Shown one piece after another: positions 42,952 through 52,066 of a DNA stretch of 64,000 bases. Made by a program: the position numbers and the translations under genes. Origin of the DNA: Photobacterium kagoshimensis (lineage in GTDB: Bacteria > Pseudomonadota > Gammaproteobacteria > Enterobacterales > Vibrionaceae); NCBI RefSeq assembly GCF_050337045.1, contig NZ_JAKJSO010000015.1:310001-374000 (forward strand). The letters run 5' to 3'. Position 1 is the first letter of the stretch, and every line of letters begins with the position of its first letter. A model generated the notes under the pieces. The model saw only the letters and a list, made by a program, of their open reading frames with translations. It was not told the origin of the DNA and made no database searches.

Positions 42952-44917
42952 GCAGGAGGTGCTGGATAAGATCCAGCACCTAGTTCCATTCGAAGCGCAA
43001 CTTAACGACGGAAGTTTAACGATCCGTATTAGCGAATATCAGCCATACATTGCAACAGCCATTCACCATGGCCACCGCTTCCGTACCGAGCTGATGAGCA
43101 AATGCGAATTAACCGAAGAAGAACGTTACTACGAAGAAGATCCGTTCACGGGTGATTTTATTTCTTCGTTACCGATTATTTTGCAAGGTGAAGATTCTCG
43201 TTACGAGTACGATCTTAACCGTTCAAATGATCAATGCATTTACGATCAAGCTTGGGGAAAAGACGTCTGGTCTACCCCACTGACAGATGCAGAAAAAGCG
43301 GTCTCTCTTGATAAGCATGCAAAATATTACCGTATTTTGAAATGCCTTATTGAAGCGCTAGAGAATAAGTTTGGCCTTTGCTTAATTTATGATGTGCATT
43401 CCTATAATTACCAGCGTATCGAAAACGAAACGCCAACCTTTAATTTAGGTACGCAACAGATCAACAAAAAGCAGTGGCGTAAAGAAATTGATGAATGCTT
43501 AAATCAGCTTAATAACGTTGAATTACCGAACATTGCGGTTTCGGCAAAAGAAAATGATGTATTTAAAGGCATGGGCTACCAAGCTAGCTTTGTAAAACAG
43601 CATTTCAAAAAGACGTTAATTTTACCGATTGAAGTGAAAAAGATTTTCATGAACGAAGTTGGCGGCGAAAGCTTCCCACTTGTGATTGAAAAAATGAAAG
43701 AAGCAATGAAAACCGTAGTAACGGAACATGCTGCATTCACTTTACGCCGTAAAACAAAAGTTAAGCGTTTAACAAGCAGCCATATTCTTGCGTCTAAGCT
43801 GCCAAGAGAAGTGCTTAAGCTAGATCGCCAGTTATTCTCGATTGCGCGTGGTGTTAATACATTAAGTTATATTAACCCGACCAACTTGAAACAAGAGAAA
43901 CGTCGATTCTTACATAAACCGTTTACGTACCAACCTACGTTTACTTACAGACAGCTGGATCTAGACCCGTATAAGTTTCGTGAGCAGCTTTATCGCCTGC
44001 CGGTTGAAGATATTCGTGATGCTGACATTCAGAAAATGTACCGCAAAACAATTGACCAATTGGCAGTACGTATCGACTTGCTTACGAGCATAGGTACTGA
44101 TGAGTTCTTATACAACTCGTTACGTTACTATGGTCAGCCAGATGATCGCGATATTGCTAACGCGAAGTTCATTCTTCACGCTTGTGAATATCAAGAGAAA
44201 GAAGCAGCAACACTGAGTGCCAAAGATGCCATTGCTGCGTTTAAAGCGGCCGCGGCTGATTATGGACTCAAGTGTAATGTGGTTGGGTCAAAAACCTTAA
44301 TTGCCAGAGCCATGGTAAGTGGCCGCAGCATTAAAGTTAACGTTAACAGCACCTTTACTGAACGCGACTTAGACGCCCTTATTCAACACGAATTAGGTGT
44401 TCACTTAGTCACGAGCGTAAACGCAGACAATCAACCGTTGAAAGTGTTGAAACTGGGTCTACCAGGTAACACCCATACACAAGAAGGCTTAGCGATTCTT
44501 TGTGAGCACCTATCAGGCAGCTTCCCTTTGCATCGTCTAAAAACGCTGGCGTTACGTGTTATTGCGGTTGATAAGATGGTTAACGGTGAAAGTTTTGGTG
44601 ATACCTTCCATGCACTAAAACAAGACTACAAATTGTCTGATGACGATGCTTTCACAATAACAGCACGCGTATATCGTGGTGGCGGTTTTACTAAAGACTT
44701 CCTCTACCTACGTGGCTTAAAAGATGCGCTGCATTGTTACCATGAGCAAGACCTAACGTCCTTGTTTGTCGGCAAAACTGGCTTTGAGTTTAAGCCTTTG
44801 CTTGAAGAACTGATTGCACGTGACATTTTGCAAAAACCAGCATACATGCCCAAGGCATTAACGCTTGAAACAAAAGCAGATCCTGTGATGGACTTTCTTC
44901 TGAACTCTATCCGATAG
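42935..44917 (+). CDS. N-formylglutamate amidohydrolase-like domain fused to DUF1704 (QEGLA) metallopeptidase
   Basis: 660 residues from the ATG at 42935, which overlaps the ligase stop by 17 bases; a TTG two codons earlier is possible. The N-terminal ~260 residues look like N-formylglutamate amidohydrolase (YYEEDPFTGDFISSLP, SRYEYDLNR, YDVHSYNYQR). The C-terminal part (about 285-655) is DUF1704, with the zinc motif HELGVH (residues 485-490, HExxxH) and the family signature TQEGLA (Glu517). The eukaryotic DUF1704 protein MATCAP is a metallopeptidase that removes the C-terminal Tyr of tubulin. Bacterial members have been annotated as flavohemoglobin-expression modulators on weak grounds. Both halves appear intact. 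Confidence 0.88.
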   Translation: MLQLTEQEVLDKIQHLVPFEAQLNDGSLTIRISEYQPYIATAIHHGHRFRTELMSKCELTEEERYYEEDPFTGDFISSLPIILQGEDSRYEYDLNRSNDQCIYDQAWGKDVWSTPLTDAEKAVSLDKHAKYYRILKCLIEALENKFGLCLIYDVHSYNYQRIENETPTFNLGTQQINKKQWRKEIDECLNQLNNVELPNIAVSAKENDVFKGMGYQASFVKQHFKKTLILPIEVKKIFMNEVGGESFPLVIEKMKEAMKTVVTEHAAFTLRRKTKVKRLTSSHILASKLPREVLKLDRQLFSIARGVNTLSYINPTNLKQEKRRFLHKPFTYQPTFTYRQLDLDPYKFREQLYRLPVEDIRDADIQKMYRKTIDQLAVRIDLLTSIGTDEFLYNSLRYYGQPDDRDIANAKFILHACEYQEKEAATLSAKDAIAAFKAAAADYGLKCNVVGSKTLIARAMVSGRSIKVNVNSTFTERDLDALIQHELGVHLVTSVNADNQPLKVLKLGLPGNTHTQEGLAILCEHLSGSFPLHRLKTLALRVIAVDKMVNGESFGDTFHALKQDYKLSDDDAFTITARVYRGGGFTKDFLYLRGLKDALHCYHEQDLTSLFVGKTGFEFKPLLEELIARDILQKPAYMPKALTLETKADPVMDFLLNSIR

Positions 44918-45233
44918 TAGCAAGTACGACATTCTCTAGTCGGTATTTGTCCCCAAATAAAAGGCGATTTGTCGCCTTTTATTTATTTTCCCACTATTCA
45001 CTCTTACTCCCACGAAGCTAAAACTTCATGACCTAACAACAAAACATCGATATCAGAAAAATCAAACACCTTATCAAACCATTTTCCAAGCTCTGTATTT
45101 TAAATACGAGATTTCATGCTTAAAAGCTTGTGAAATACTGTTACACATAGATAATGTCGTCTGAGTATCGTGTAACAATATTTGAACTCTCAAGGTTTGT
45201 TTCAACAGTTTTCCTCTATCAAATGTAGGTGTA
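44918..45233. promoter_or_regulatory. Terminator plus inverted repeats upstream of the RIO kinase gene
   Basis: A perfect 13-base stem (AAATAAAAGGCGA 44955-44967, TCGCCTTTTATTT 44972-44984) ends the ligase-peptidase unit. Upstream of the kinase lie a near-palindrome (45113-45138, ATTTCA...TGAAAT outer arms) and a perfect 8-base inverted repeat, TGTTACAC (45139-45146) and GTGTAACA (45170-45177). These may be operators. Confidence 0.6.
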
Positions 45234-46091
45234 ATGAAAGTACCCAAGCGATTAGAACCATTGGTTGAAGATGGTTTAGTAGATGACGTATTAACTCAAC
45301 TTATGAGTGGCAAAGAAGCGGACGTCTATATAGTACATAGCCAAGACAAAATTTGTTGTGCAAAGGTGTACAAAGAAATTGAACAGCGTAGCTTTAAGCA
45401 AGCTGTAACCTATCGTGAAGGGCGTAAAGTTCGAAATAGTCGCAGAGCACGTGCGATGGAGAAAGGCTCAAAATTCGGCCGAGATGAACAAGAAAAAGTG
45501 TGGCAACGCGCCGAAGTAGATGCACTATACACTCTCTCTGATGCCGATGTACGTGTACCCACTCCCTATGGTTGTTTTCATGGCGTGCTACTCATGGAGC
45601 TAATGACAGACCAAGAAGGTGGTGTTGCTCCCCGCTTGAATGACATTACACTAACAAAAGAACAAGCATTAAGAGATCATGACTTAATGATCAAGTATGT
45701 CACCCGCATGCTATGCGCAGGTATCGTACATGGTGATTTGTCGGAATTTAACGTACTGGTTGATGAGTCAGGTCCAATCATTATCGACTTGCCCCAGGCT
45801 GTTGATGCCTCTGCGAATAATAACGCGAAATGGATGCTAGAGCGTGATGTCACTAACATGACAAACTATTACGGTCAGTACGCGCCTGAACTGCTTGAAA
45901 CCCAGTTTGCAAAAGAAATGTGGGCACTATATGAATCTGGTGAGCTCACGCCAACAACAGAGCTGACGGGGCACTTTGAGTACAGCGATGAAGATGCCGA
46001 TATTGACGGACTTATGGCTGAAATTAATGCCGTTATGGAAGAAGCAGCCCTACGTAAAGAGCGCCAACAAGAAGATAGTGAAGTGGACTAA
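45234..46091 (+). CDS. RIO-family serine kinase (RioA-like)
   Basis: 285 residues. The RIO fold is clear: nucleotide region MSGKEADVYIVHSQD with CAKVYKE (catalytic Lys), flexible loop RSFKQAVTYREGRK with RNSRRARAMEKGSKFGR, catalytic loop VHGDLSEFNVLV (Asp, Asn) and metal loop IIIDLPQAVD. The C-terminal ~50 residues are acidic and helical. RIO kinases work in ribosome maturation in eukaryotes and archaea; in bacteria the role is unknown. Confidence 0.92.
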   Translation: MKVPKRLEPLVEDGLVDDVLTQLMSGKEADVYIVHSQDKICCAKVYKEIEQRSFKQAVTYREGRKVRNSRRARAMEKGSKFGRDEQEKVWQRAEVDALYTLSDADVRVPTPYGCFHGVLLMELMTDQEGGVAPRLNDITLTKEQALRDHDLMIKYVTRMLCAGIVHGDLSEFNVLVDESGPIIIDLPQAVDASANNNAKWMLERDVTNMTNYYGQYAPELLETQFAKEMWALYESGELTPTTELTGHFEYSDEDADIDGLMAEINAVMEEAALRKERQQEDSEVD

Positions 46092-46604
46092 CTGCTGAGT
46101 TCTACAAACTTGGATTCTATGAAGCAACTGCCTGCAACATATCACCTCACAAAAGGTATGTTAAGGGCATTTGCAACTCCCCCTCGTCATACACCCCAGT
46201 AAATCCAATTACACAGGTATTCAAGCCTGATGGTACAACCCGCACCGACTTTACGTAACGATTTACTTACACTCAGATAACGTTACTGAATATAGACTTA
46301 TCTTCCGCCTAAATAGCCCGTCATTGCCTCTTGTGATTTTTGAGAAACACGTCACAATAGCGCAAAAATTTCACCTATTGTACGCTATCTTCACAAAGGT
46401 AAATGAACAATAGTAATTTGGATTTACGCTTTCCGCTATAACATACACCAAGTGGCATTTTGACCACGTTTATAGAGCATTGAAAGCGCTTTACACCGTT
46501 TAATATTTCTCATGTTGTTAGGCCAAGCTTCCTGCACTTAGCCGTTAATATTCACATGGCATCAACAACATTTATTTAATTACATTTAAGCTCGAACACA
46601 TACC
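46092..46604. other. Long upstream region of the esterase-like gene
   Basis: 513 bases with no open frame I would accept. A stretch near 46349-46376 (CACGTCACAATAGCG) resembles one near 48682-48697 (CATCACAATAGACG) upstream of the scs-type operon, perhaps a shared regulator site. No terminator of the RIO kinase gene was found. Confidence 0.4.
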
Positions 46605-48533
46605 ATGTTAAATAAAAAACTGATTCTCGCCAGTTTGGTTGGCCTTCTCCTTACTGGGTGTAATGGCAGCTCTGATACTAAAACCGAAAGTACTCTTACG
46701 TACACCTATGCAAAAGCGAATGGTACCCAGTACCAAGGTACGGTTGAAGCAGTAAAGGATAGCAAAAACATTACAGGCAACGTTGAAGCCTTTAAGGGTA
46801 TTAAGTATGCACAAGCTGACCGCTTTTCGAATGCGGTTTTGTACTCACCTGAAAACCCAGTAAACACACCAGCAATAGATTTTGGCAAGCAATGTCCTCA
46901 AGGCAGTGTCGCGCGTTATGACGCTACTAAAATGTCTGAAGATTGCTTGTACTTGAATATTTGGCGCCCTACCCAAGCACATCAAAAAGCAGCTATGCCT
47001 GTGTATGTTTTCCTTCACGGTGGTGCATTCGAAACAGGGTCTGGCTCTAACGCGATCAACCACGGTGATGCTATCGTGGCCAATGGCGTAAAAAATGGAA
47101 ATCCATTCATTGCGATTACGCTCAACTACCGCTTAGGTATTTTTGGCTCGCTTTACCAAAATGATGATGAGAGCGGAAACTATGGCATCAAGGATCAGCG
47201 AACCGCGCTTAAATGGATTAAAAACAACATTGCTGATTTTGGCGGTAATCCAAATAACGTGACTCTGTTTGGTGAAGGTGCTGGCGCAATAGCTGTGGGT
47301 ATCCACCAGCTAAACCCTATTGATGCTGAAACAAACGAAAAACTATTTCATCGTGCGATCATGCAGAGCAACCCTTATGGGATACCTTACAAAACAAGAG
47401 ATTCAGCTAAAAACTTAGCAGCGACACTTGAAGGGTTCAAAGATAAAACCTTTGGTGGACCAGACGCAGCAGAGGTAGATTGGTCAAACTTATCGACGAC
47501 AGAGGTTCTACAAGTCGGTGCGCATGCCAAAAATCCACTAGTTTTGGCTAATAGCCTGATCAACCCACTTTACATGCAGCCTTATGGTGCTGGCGTATTG
47601 GCATTCGCACCATACAAGGAAACACGCGGCTGGCTAAGTAAATCACCTGAAGATAGTGTCGTTACAAAGCAGCCAACAGAGGCCGACTTCCAAGTACCGA
47701 CTGTACTCGGCTTTAATAACGATGAAGCCAACACATATTTGGGCTTTATTGAGCCATTGTTTATGGTTGACTATGATTTAGTCATTCCCCTTGACCTAGG
47801 CGATGGTAATACAGTTAATTTGAAGGTTAATTTCAAATCAGACACTTATCCGCTACTCGTTAATGTTATCTTTGGTGCCGATCAGCTCATCTATGATGCG
47901 ATAGATAACCAATTCCCTGAGCAAGCAGATGCACTGAAAATCGCTTGGGAAGGCTTAAAGTTCGTAAAGGGACTTGATCCAAAAGCCGATCAATTACTGG
48001 CTATCCCTCACTACCAAATGGACAAAAATGAGAGTGGCGAGATCATCGGTAAAGAAACCGTAAAACGCGCGCGTATGATGGCTAACGATGTGCTATTTAC
48101 TTGCCCTAATCGCAAGATGGCACAAAAAAATGAATCGCGTCTATATCACTATAATTACAAATCTGATTTAACCTTCAGACCAATTGATGCCTCTTTCTTG
48201 CTGTCGATTTCATGTGCAAGCGGTGTTTGTCAGGGCGATGAGTTACCTTTTGTATTCAACAAAAACTTAAACATTCGCTCTATGCAGGCTAACGCGAGCG
48301 AGCGTGATGCAATTATGATGGATACTGTCTCTCGTCAGTGGTTTAAACCAGCTATGTTTGAACCATCTAATACTGCAAATGTTCAAGATACAGTTTGGAC
48401 AATTGACCAAAATGGCTTTACCCCAGTTCCTGATTGGGACAGCACCATTAATGCGATTCCAAATGCTGATGGCACCTTAAGCCAACAAGGCCGCTGTGAT
48501 GCATTAGAAAAAGCAAAATTACTAAAGTTCTAA
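46605..48533 (+). CDS. Carboxylesterase type-B homologue lacking catalytic Ser and His (lipoprotein)
   Basis: 642 residues. Lipobox LLLTGC (Cys19). Type-B esterase landmarks are all there: GIKYAQADRF, SEDCLYLNIWRP, oxyanion region VFLHGGAFETGS, NYRLGIFGS, GNYGIKDQRTALKWIK, FGGNPNNVTLFG. But the nucleophile elbow, normally GESAG, reads GEGAG. The catalytic His before ELPFVF is Gln (CQGDELPFVF). The Glu/Asp acid region GFNNDEANTYL is kept. It is probably not an ester hydrolase and might bind or adhere, as neuroligins do. The frame is intact with no sign of decay. Confidence 0.85.
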   Translation: MLNKKLILASLVGLLLTGCNGSSDTKTESTLTYTYAKANGTQYQGTVEAVKDSKNITGNVEAFKGIKYAQADRFSNAVLYSPENPVNTPAIDFGKQCPQGSVARYDATKMSEDCLYLNIWRPTQAHQKAAMPVYVFLHGGAFETGSGSNAINHGDAIVANGVKNGNPFIAITLNYRLGIFGSLYQNDDESGNYGIKDQRTALKWIKNNIADFGGNPNNVTLFGEGAGAIAVGIHQLNPIDAETNEKLFHRAIMQSNPYGIPYKTRDSAKNLAATLEGFKDKTFGGPDAAEVDWSNLSTTEVLQVGAHAKNPLVLANSLINPLYMQPYGAGVLAFAPYKETRGWLSKSPEDSVVTKQPTEADFQVPTVLGFNNDEANTYLGFIEPLFMVDYDLVIPLDLGDGNTVNLKVNFKSDTYPLLVNVIFGADQLIYDAIDNQFPEQADALKIAWEGLKFVKGLDPKADQLLAIPHYQMDKNESGEIIGKETVKRARMMANDVLFTCPNRKMAQKNESRLYHYNYKSDLTFRPIDASFLLSISCASGVCQGDELPFVFNKNLNIRSMQANASERDAIMMDTVSRQWFKPAMFEPSNTANVQDTVWTIDQNGFTPVPDWDSTINAIPNADGTLSQQGRCDALEKAKLLKF

Positions 48534-48552
48534 GCTGATACTAGGCTATCTC

Positions 48553-48588
48553 GGGCACTTCCTAACCTTTATAAAGCGGGAAGTGCCC
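48553..48588 (+). terminator. Hairpin after the esterase-like gene
   Basis: GGGCACTTCC and GGAAGTGCCC pair perfectly over a 16-base loop; no T-run follows, so termination is likely but not certain. Confidence 0.55.
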
Positions 48589-48798
48589 TATCTTATGCCC
48601 CGCATTAACCACAATATTTATCCATTTCTCACCATAAAACCTACCTCACTCATTTATTCTTGTGCTTTTTGATAAAAACATCACAATAGACGAAACTTTT
48701 TCAGTTGTGGCACGGTCATACTGTGGTGATAACTGATGGTATTTCGAATAGTTAATGATTTGATATAACACCACATTGCTGATTAATGTAAGGCTAAA

Positions 48799-49245
48799 AT
48801 GACACCCACGCTTTTCCGACATTCCTCACCGCAGATTGCTAAAGTTGCTTTAGTGCTGGTTATGGTGGTGATAACGCTTTGCCTAAGTCAGCGTTCTGGG
48901 TGGGTTTCATCGTGCCCAAATGCAGCACAGTATTCCGAGCAACATCCTGCGCATTCACCTGCTCAGAAAACGACATTACATGAATTTATTCAAGAGGCAG
49001 CAACAAAAATACCAGATGCTAGCAACTTAACTGAACCTAGCCCTATCACACAAAAATCGTGTGATATGAGCGACCATCTGCTTCAAATTCACGGTCAGTC
49101 CCTAGAATTAGGGCTGCTTTATCTTCCCTTTATTTTCATTCTGTTAAGCTTATTAAGTACTGGTCACTCTTTAGTGCCAGCACTAACAGAGCCAATACCG
49201 TCCACTCAGAGACGTCATTTAACCTTCTGTGTATTTAGAGAATAA
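48799..49245 (+). CDS. Small exported/membrane protein leading the scs-type operon
   Basis: 148 residues: a hydrophobic N-terminus (VALVLVMVVITLCLSQ), a periplasmic stretch with Cys and His (SCPNAAQYSEQHPAHSP, QKSCDMSDHLLQIH), then a second membrane segment (LGLLYLPFIFILLSLL). The Cys/His/Met content recalls the DUF2946-type and ScsA-type proteins found before copper or thiol-disulfide genes. It lies 50 bp upstream of the DsbD-like gene, so it is probably in the same operon. Exact family not settled. Confidence 0.6.
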   Translation: MTPTLFRHSSPQIAKVALVLVMVVITLCLSQRSGWVSSCPNAAQYSEQHPAHSPAQKTTLHEFIQEAATKIPDASNLTEPSPITQKSCDMSDHLLQIHGQSLELGLLYLPFIFILLSLLSTGHSLVPALTEPIPSTQRRHLTFCVFRE

Positions 49246-49295
49246 ACACATCGAATCATCCATGTTTATTTTTTGTGTTTATTGGAGTTATACCG

Positions 49296-51416
49296 TTGAA
49301 AAAAACCATTACATCTCAACATACGCTGTTGACCATATTTGCAGCATTCCTTTTCAGCTTGTTCGCATTCAATGCACAAGCCAAAGATTACACAACGGGC
49401 TGGTTGACCAACCCGATGCACCCGCCTGTACAAGTACGCTTCATGCTGACAGGGCAAACCGATGAAACAGCAAAAACTGTAGAAGGATTACTAGAAGTTG
49501 ATCTTGATGGTGATTGGAAAACCTATTGGCGATCGCCTGGTGAAGGTGGCGTAGCACCTAAAGTTGACTGGGAAATGTCTAACAACCTTAGCGATCTCGA
49601 ATGGCACTGGCCAATGCCGAAACGCTATGAGTTTTTAGGCGTTGAAACATTAGGCTACAAGCATAAAGTCGTTTTCCCGATGACCCTGACTGTCGATGAC
49701 TTTAACAAGCCCGTCTTTTTCTCTGGCAAGTTAACCATGTCGTCATGTACCAGCATTTGTGTGCTGACAGACTACGAAGTAGTGATGGATTTCATTCCAA
49801 ACCAACTCACGCCATCAACAGATGCGATGCACTTATACAACCAAGGTATGAGTAAAGTACCTGCCAACAGTGCCAACGTAAAAATTGATCAAACAAGCTG
49901 GAATAGCGATAAGCAAGAGCTATCCGTTTTGATCAGCAATAGCCACGCTTGGGCTAAACCCGATGTATTTGTCGACAGTTACGATAAAACATTAGAGAAC
50001 GTCTCATTCAGCACACCAAGCATATCGAAAGATAACCAACAGTTAATTGCGACATTTAAAGTTAGCAGTTGGTTCGGCAAGCCTGAGCTAACAAATAAAA
50101 CCGTAAACGTGACAGTAACCGATGCCGACATGGCCGTTGAAGAGTCATCTATTGCCACTAACCTACCCATTACCGTACAAGTCAGTTCAAGTATTTGGCA
50201 AACCATTGCTTTTGCGCTGATTGGTGGTCTAATTCTGAATATCATGCCTTGTGTCCTACCTGTCCTCGGTATGAAACTAAGCAGTATTATCGCGACCAAA
50301 GGCATGGAACGTCGTCAAATTCGTACTCAATTCATTGCATCTGCGGCGGGTATTCTCGTGTCATTCTGGCTATTGGCTGGGTTCTTAACCGCATTAAAAG
50401 TATCTGGGCAAGCATTAGGCTGGGGCATTCAATTCCAAAGCCCATACTTTATTGGCGCCATGATCATCATTACTGGTGCATTCGCCGCTAATATGCTGGG
50501 TCTGTTTGAAATTCGCCTTTCAAGCAGCACTAATACTTGGCTAGCCACCCGTGGTGATAACTCACACCTTGGTCATTTTGTACAAGGCATGTTTGCAACC
50601 TTACTTGCAACGCCTTGTAGTGCGCCATTCTTAGGCACTGCTGTCGCGTATGCGCTTGGCGCAGACATTGTTACTCTGTTTGCCATTTTCACCGCGCTGG
50701 CTATTGGCATGGCAGCACCATGGTTGTTAATCGCGCTATTCCCTCAGCTTGCTTCTAAGTTGCCTAAGCCGGGCAATTGGATGAACGGTGTTAAAACACT
50801 GTTTGGCTTAATGATGCTAGCCACCAGTCTATGGCTACTCAGTTTAATGACCAGCTTTGTGAGCACAGGGACTGTGGTTGGTTTCGCTGTGACTTCTCTT
50901 ATTCTTTTATTATGGCGTTTGGGCCAAGTAAAAGGCCGTAAGAGTGTCGTGATTACCCTTGCCGTTATTCTACTTGGCGGTGCAAGCAGCTTACTTGTTG
51001 GTAGCCTAACAGCAGATCAGTGGTCAACCCCGCTTCCTGCGGATCATGCTTGGCAACCGCTAAAAAGCGAAGCCATTAGCCAAGCTGTCGCGCAAGGAAA
51101 GACTGTCTTTGTTGATGTAACCGCAGATTGGTGTATTACCTGTAAAGCCAACAAAATTGGCGTCATGTTACAAAACCCGGTGTACGACAAGCTGGACCAA
51201 GACAATATTATATTAATGCGCGGAGATTGGACCAAACCCTCAGACTATGTCACAGGTTTCTTGCAGTCCTACGGTCGTTTCGGTGTCCCTTTTAATATTG
51301 TCTACGGCCCTAACGCACCAGAAGGTATCGCGCTACCTGTCATTTTAACCAAAGATGATGTTATGGGCGCAATCGCTGAAGCTGAAGGCAAGAGCACTTC
51401 GAGTCATAAGGGCTGA
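49296..51416 (+). CDS. ScsB-like thiol:disulfide transporter (DsbD family)
   Basis: 706 residues from a TTG at 49296, chosen because TTGGAGTTATACCG precedes it and a signal peptide follows (KKTITSQ...FAFNAQA). Order: N-terminal periplasmic DsbD-type beta domain (DLDGDWKTYWRSPGEGG, a conserved ScsB start), eight-span membrane core with paired Cys (NIMPCVLPVLG and ATPCSAPFLG), and a C-terminal thioredoxin domain with active site WCITCK. It should carry electrons from the cytoplasm to periplasmic partners such as ScsC or ScsD. The scs genes are tied to copper tolerance in Salmonella. No scsC gene is seen here. Confidence 0.88.
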   Translation: MKKTITSQHTLLTIFAAFLFSLFAFNAQAKDYTTGWLTNPMHPPVQVRFMLTGQTDETAKTVEGLLEVDLDGDWKTYWRSPGEGGVAPKVDWEMSNNLSDLEWHWPMPKRYEFLGVETLGYKHKVVFPMTLTVDDFNKPVFFSGKLTMSSCTSICVLTDYEVVMDFIPNQLTPSTDAMHLYNQGMSKVPANSANVKIDQTSWNSDKQELSVLISNSHAWAKPDVFVDSYDKTLENVSFSTPSISKDNQQLIATFKVSSWFGKPELTNKTVNVTVTDADMAVEESSIATNLPITVQVSSSIWQTIAFALIGGLILNIMPCVLPVLGMKLSSIIATKGMERRQIRTQFIASAAGILVSFWLLAGFLTALKVSGQALGWGIQFQSPYFIGAMIIITGAFAANMLGLFEIRLSSSTNTWLATRGDNSHLGHFVQGMFATLLATPCSAPFLGTAVAYALGADIVTLFAIFTALAIGMAAPWLLIALFPQLASKLPKPGNWMNGVKTLFGLMMLATSLWLLSLMTSFVSTGTVVGFAVTSLILLLWRLGQVKGRKSVVITLAVILLGGASSLLVGSLTADQWSTPLPADHAWQPLKSEAISQAVAQGKTVFVDVTADWCITCKANKIGVMLQNPVYDKLDQDNIILMRGDWTKPSDYVTGFLQSYGRFGVPFNIVYGPNAPEGIALPVILTKDDVMGAIAEAEGKSTSSHKG

Positions 51417-51420
51417 TCGC

Positions 51421-51975
51421 ATGCCAGACAACACGAAGGCTAAAAAAACACAGGTGAAAGCATCACAATCAACTAAAGGCTCTAGGGTAAAGAAATTGGC
51501 CAAAGAAGGCTTAACCCTGCTGCTTATTATGCTAATTGTAAGCACGGCGATGGATTGGTGGCGTAATCAATCTATTCCCCAAAACACGCTAACACCTACG
51601 GTATATACCGCCATCAATGGTGAGCAATACGATCCTGTATCGCTCAGCTATGAGAAGCCAGTGTTACTGTATTTTTGGGCGACATGGTGTAGCGTCTGTA
51701 AATTTGTGAGCCCAACTATTGATTGGATGAATGATGATTACGCTGTCATCTCCGTTGCAATGACATCAGGTGAGAATGATAGGCTGAATGCGTATATGAA
51801 TTACCACGAGTACCAGTTTCCTGTAGTGAACGACCCATCAGGGCAACTTGGGCATCAATGGGGTGTTTCAGCCACGCCAACCATTATGATTTTGCGTGAT
51901 GGTAAAATTGCTTCAGTCACAACAGGTGTTTCTAGCCCGCCCGGTATTTGGGCGCGCATGATGCTCGCTAAGTAA
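51421..51975 (+). CDS. ScsD-like membrane-anchored thioredoxin
   Basis: 184 residues from the ATG at 51421, four bases after the ScsB-like stop; the frame is open further upstream inside that gene. A basic N-terminus and one membrane anchor (TLLLIMLIVSTAMDWW) are followed by a TlpA/thioredoxin fold with active site WATWCSVCKF and the cis-Pro block VSATPTIMIL. It is a periplasmic disulfide reductase, the likely recipient of electrons from the preceding protein. Confidence 0.88.
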   Translation: MPDNTKAKKTQVKASQSTKGSRVKKLAKEGLTLLLIMLIVSTAMDWWRNQSIPQNTLTPTVYTAINGEQYDPVSLSYEKPVLLYFWATWCSVCKFVSPTIDWMNDDYAVISVAMTSGENDRLNAYMNYHEYQFPVVNDPSGQLGHQWGVSATPTIMILRDGKIASVTTGVSSPPGIWARMMLAK

Positions 51976-52011
51976 TGTTATGAGTCTTAACCAATAAAGC
52001 TAACAACAAAC

Positions 52012-52053
52012 AAAAACACCCTCAAATGTGACAGCATCGAGGGTGTTTTTTAT
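52012..52053. terminator. Bidirectional terminator
   Basis: AAAAACACCCTC pairs with GAGGGTGTTTTT over a 15-base loop, between the scsD-like and cytochrome genes. Confidence 0.88.
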
Positions 52054-52066
52054 TAAAATTGTGTGC

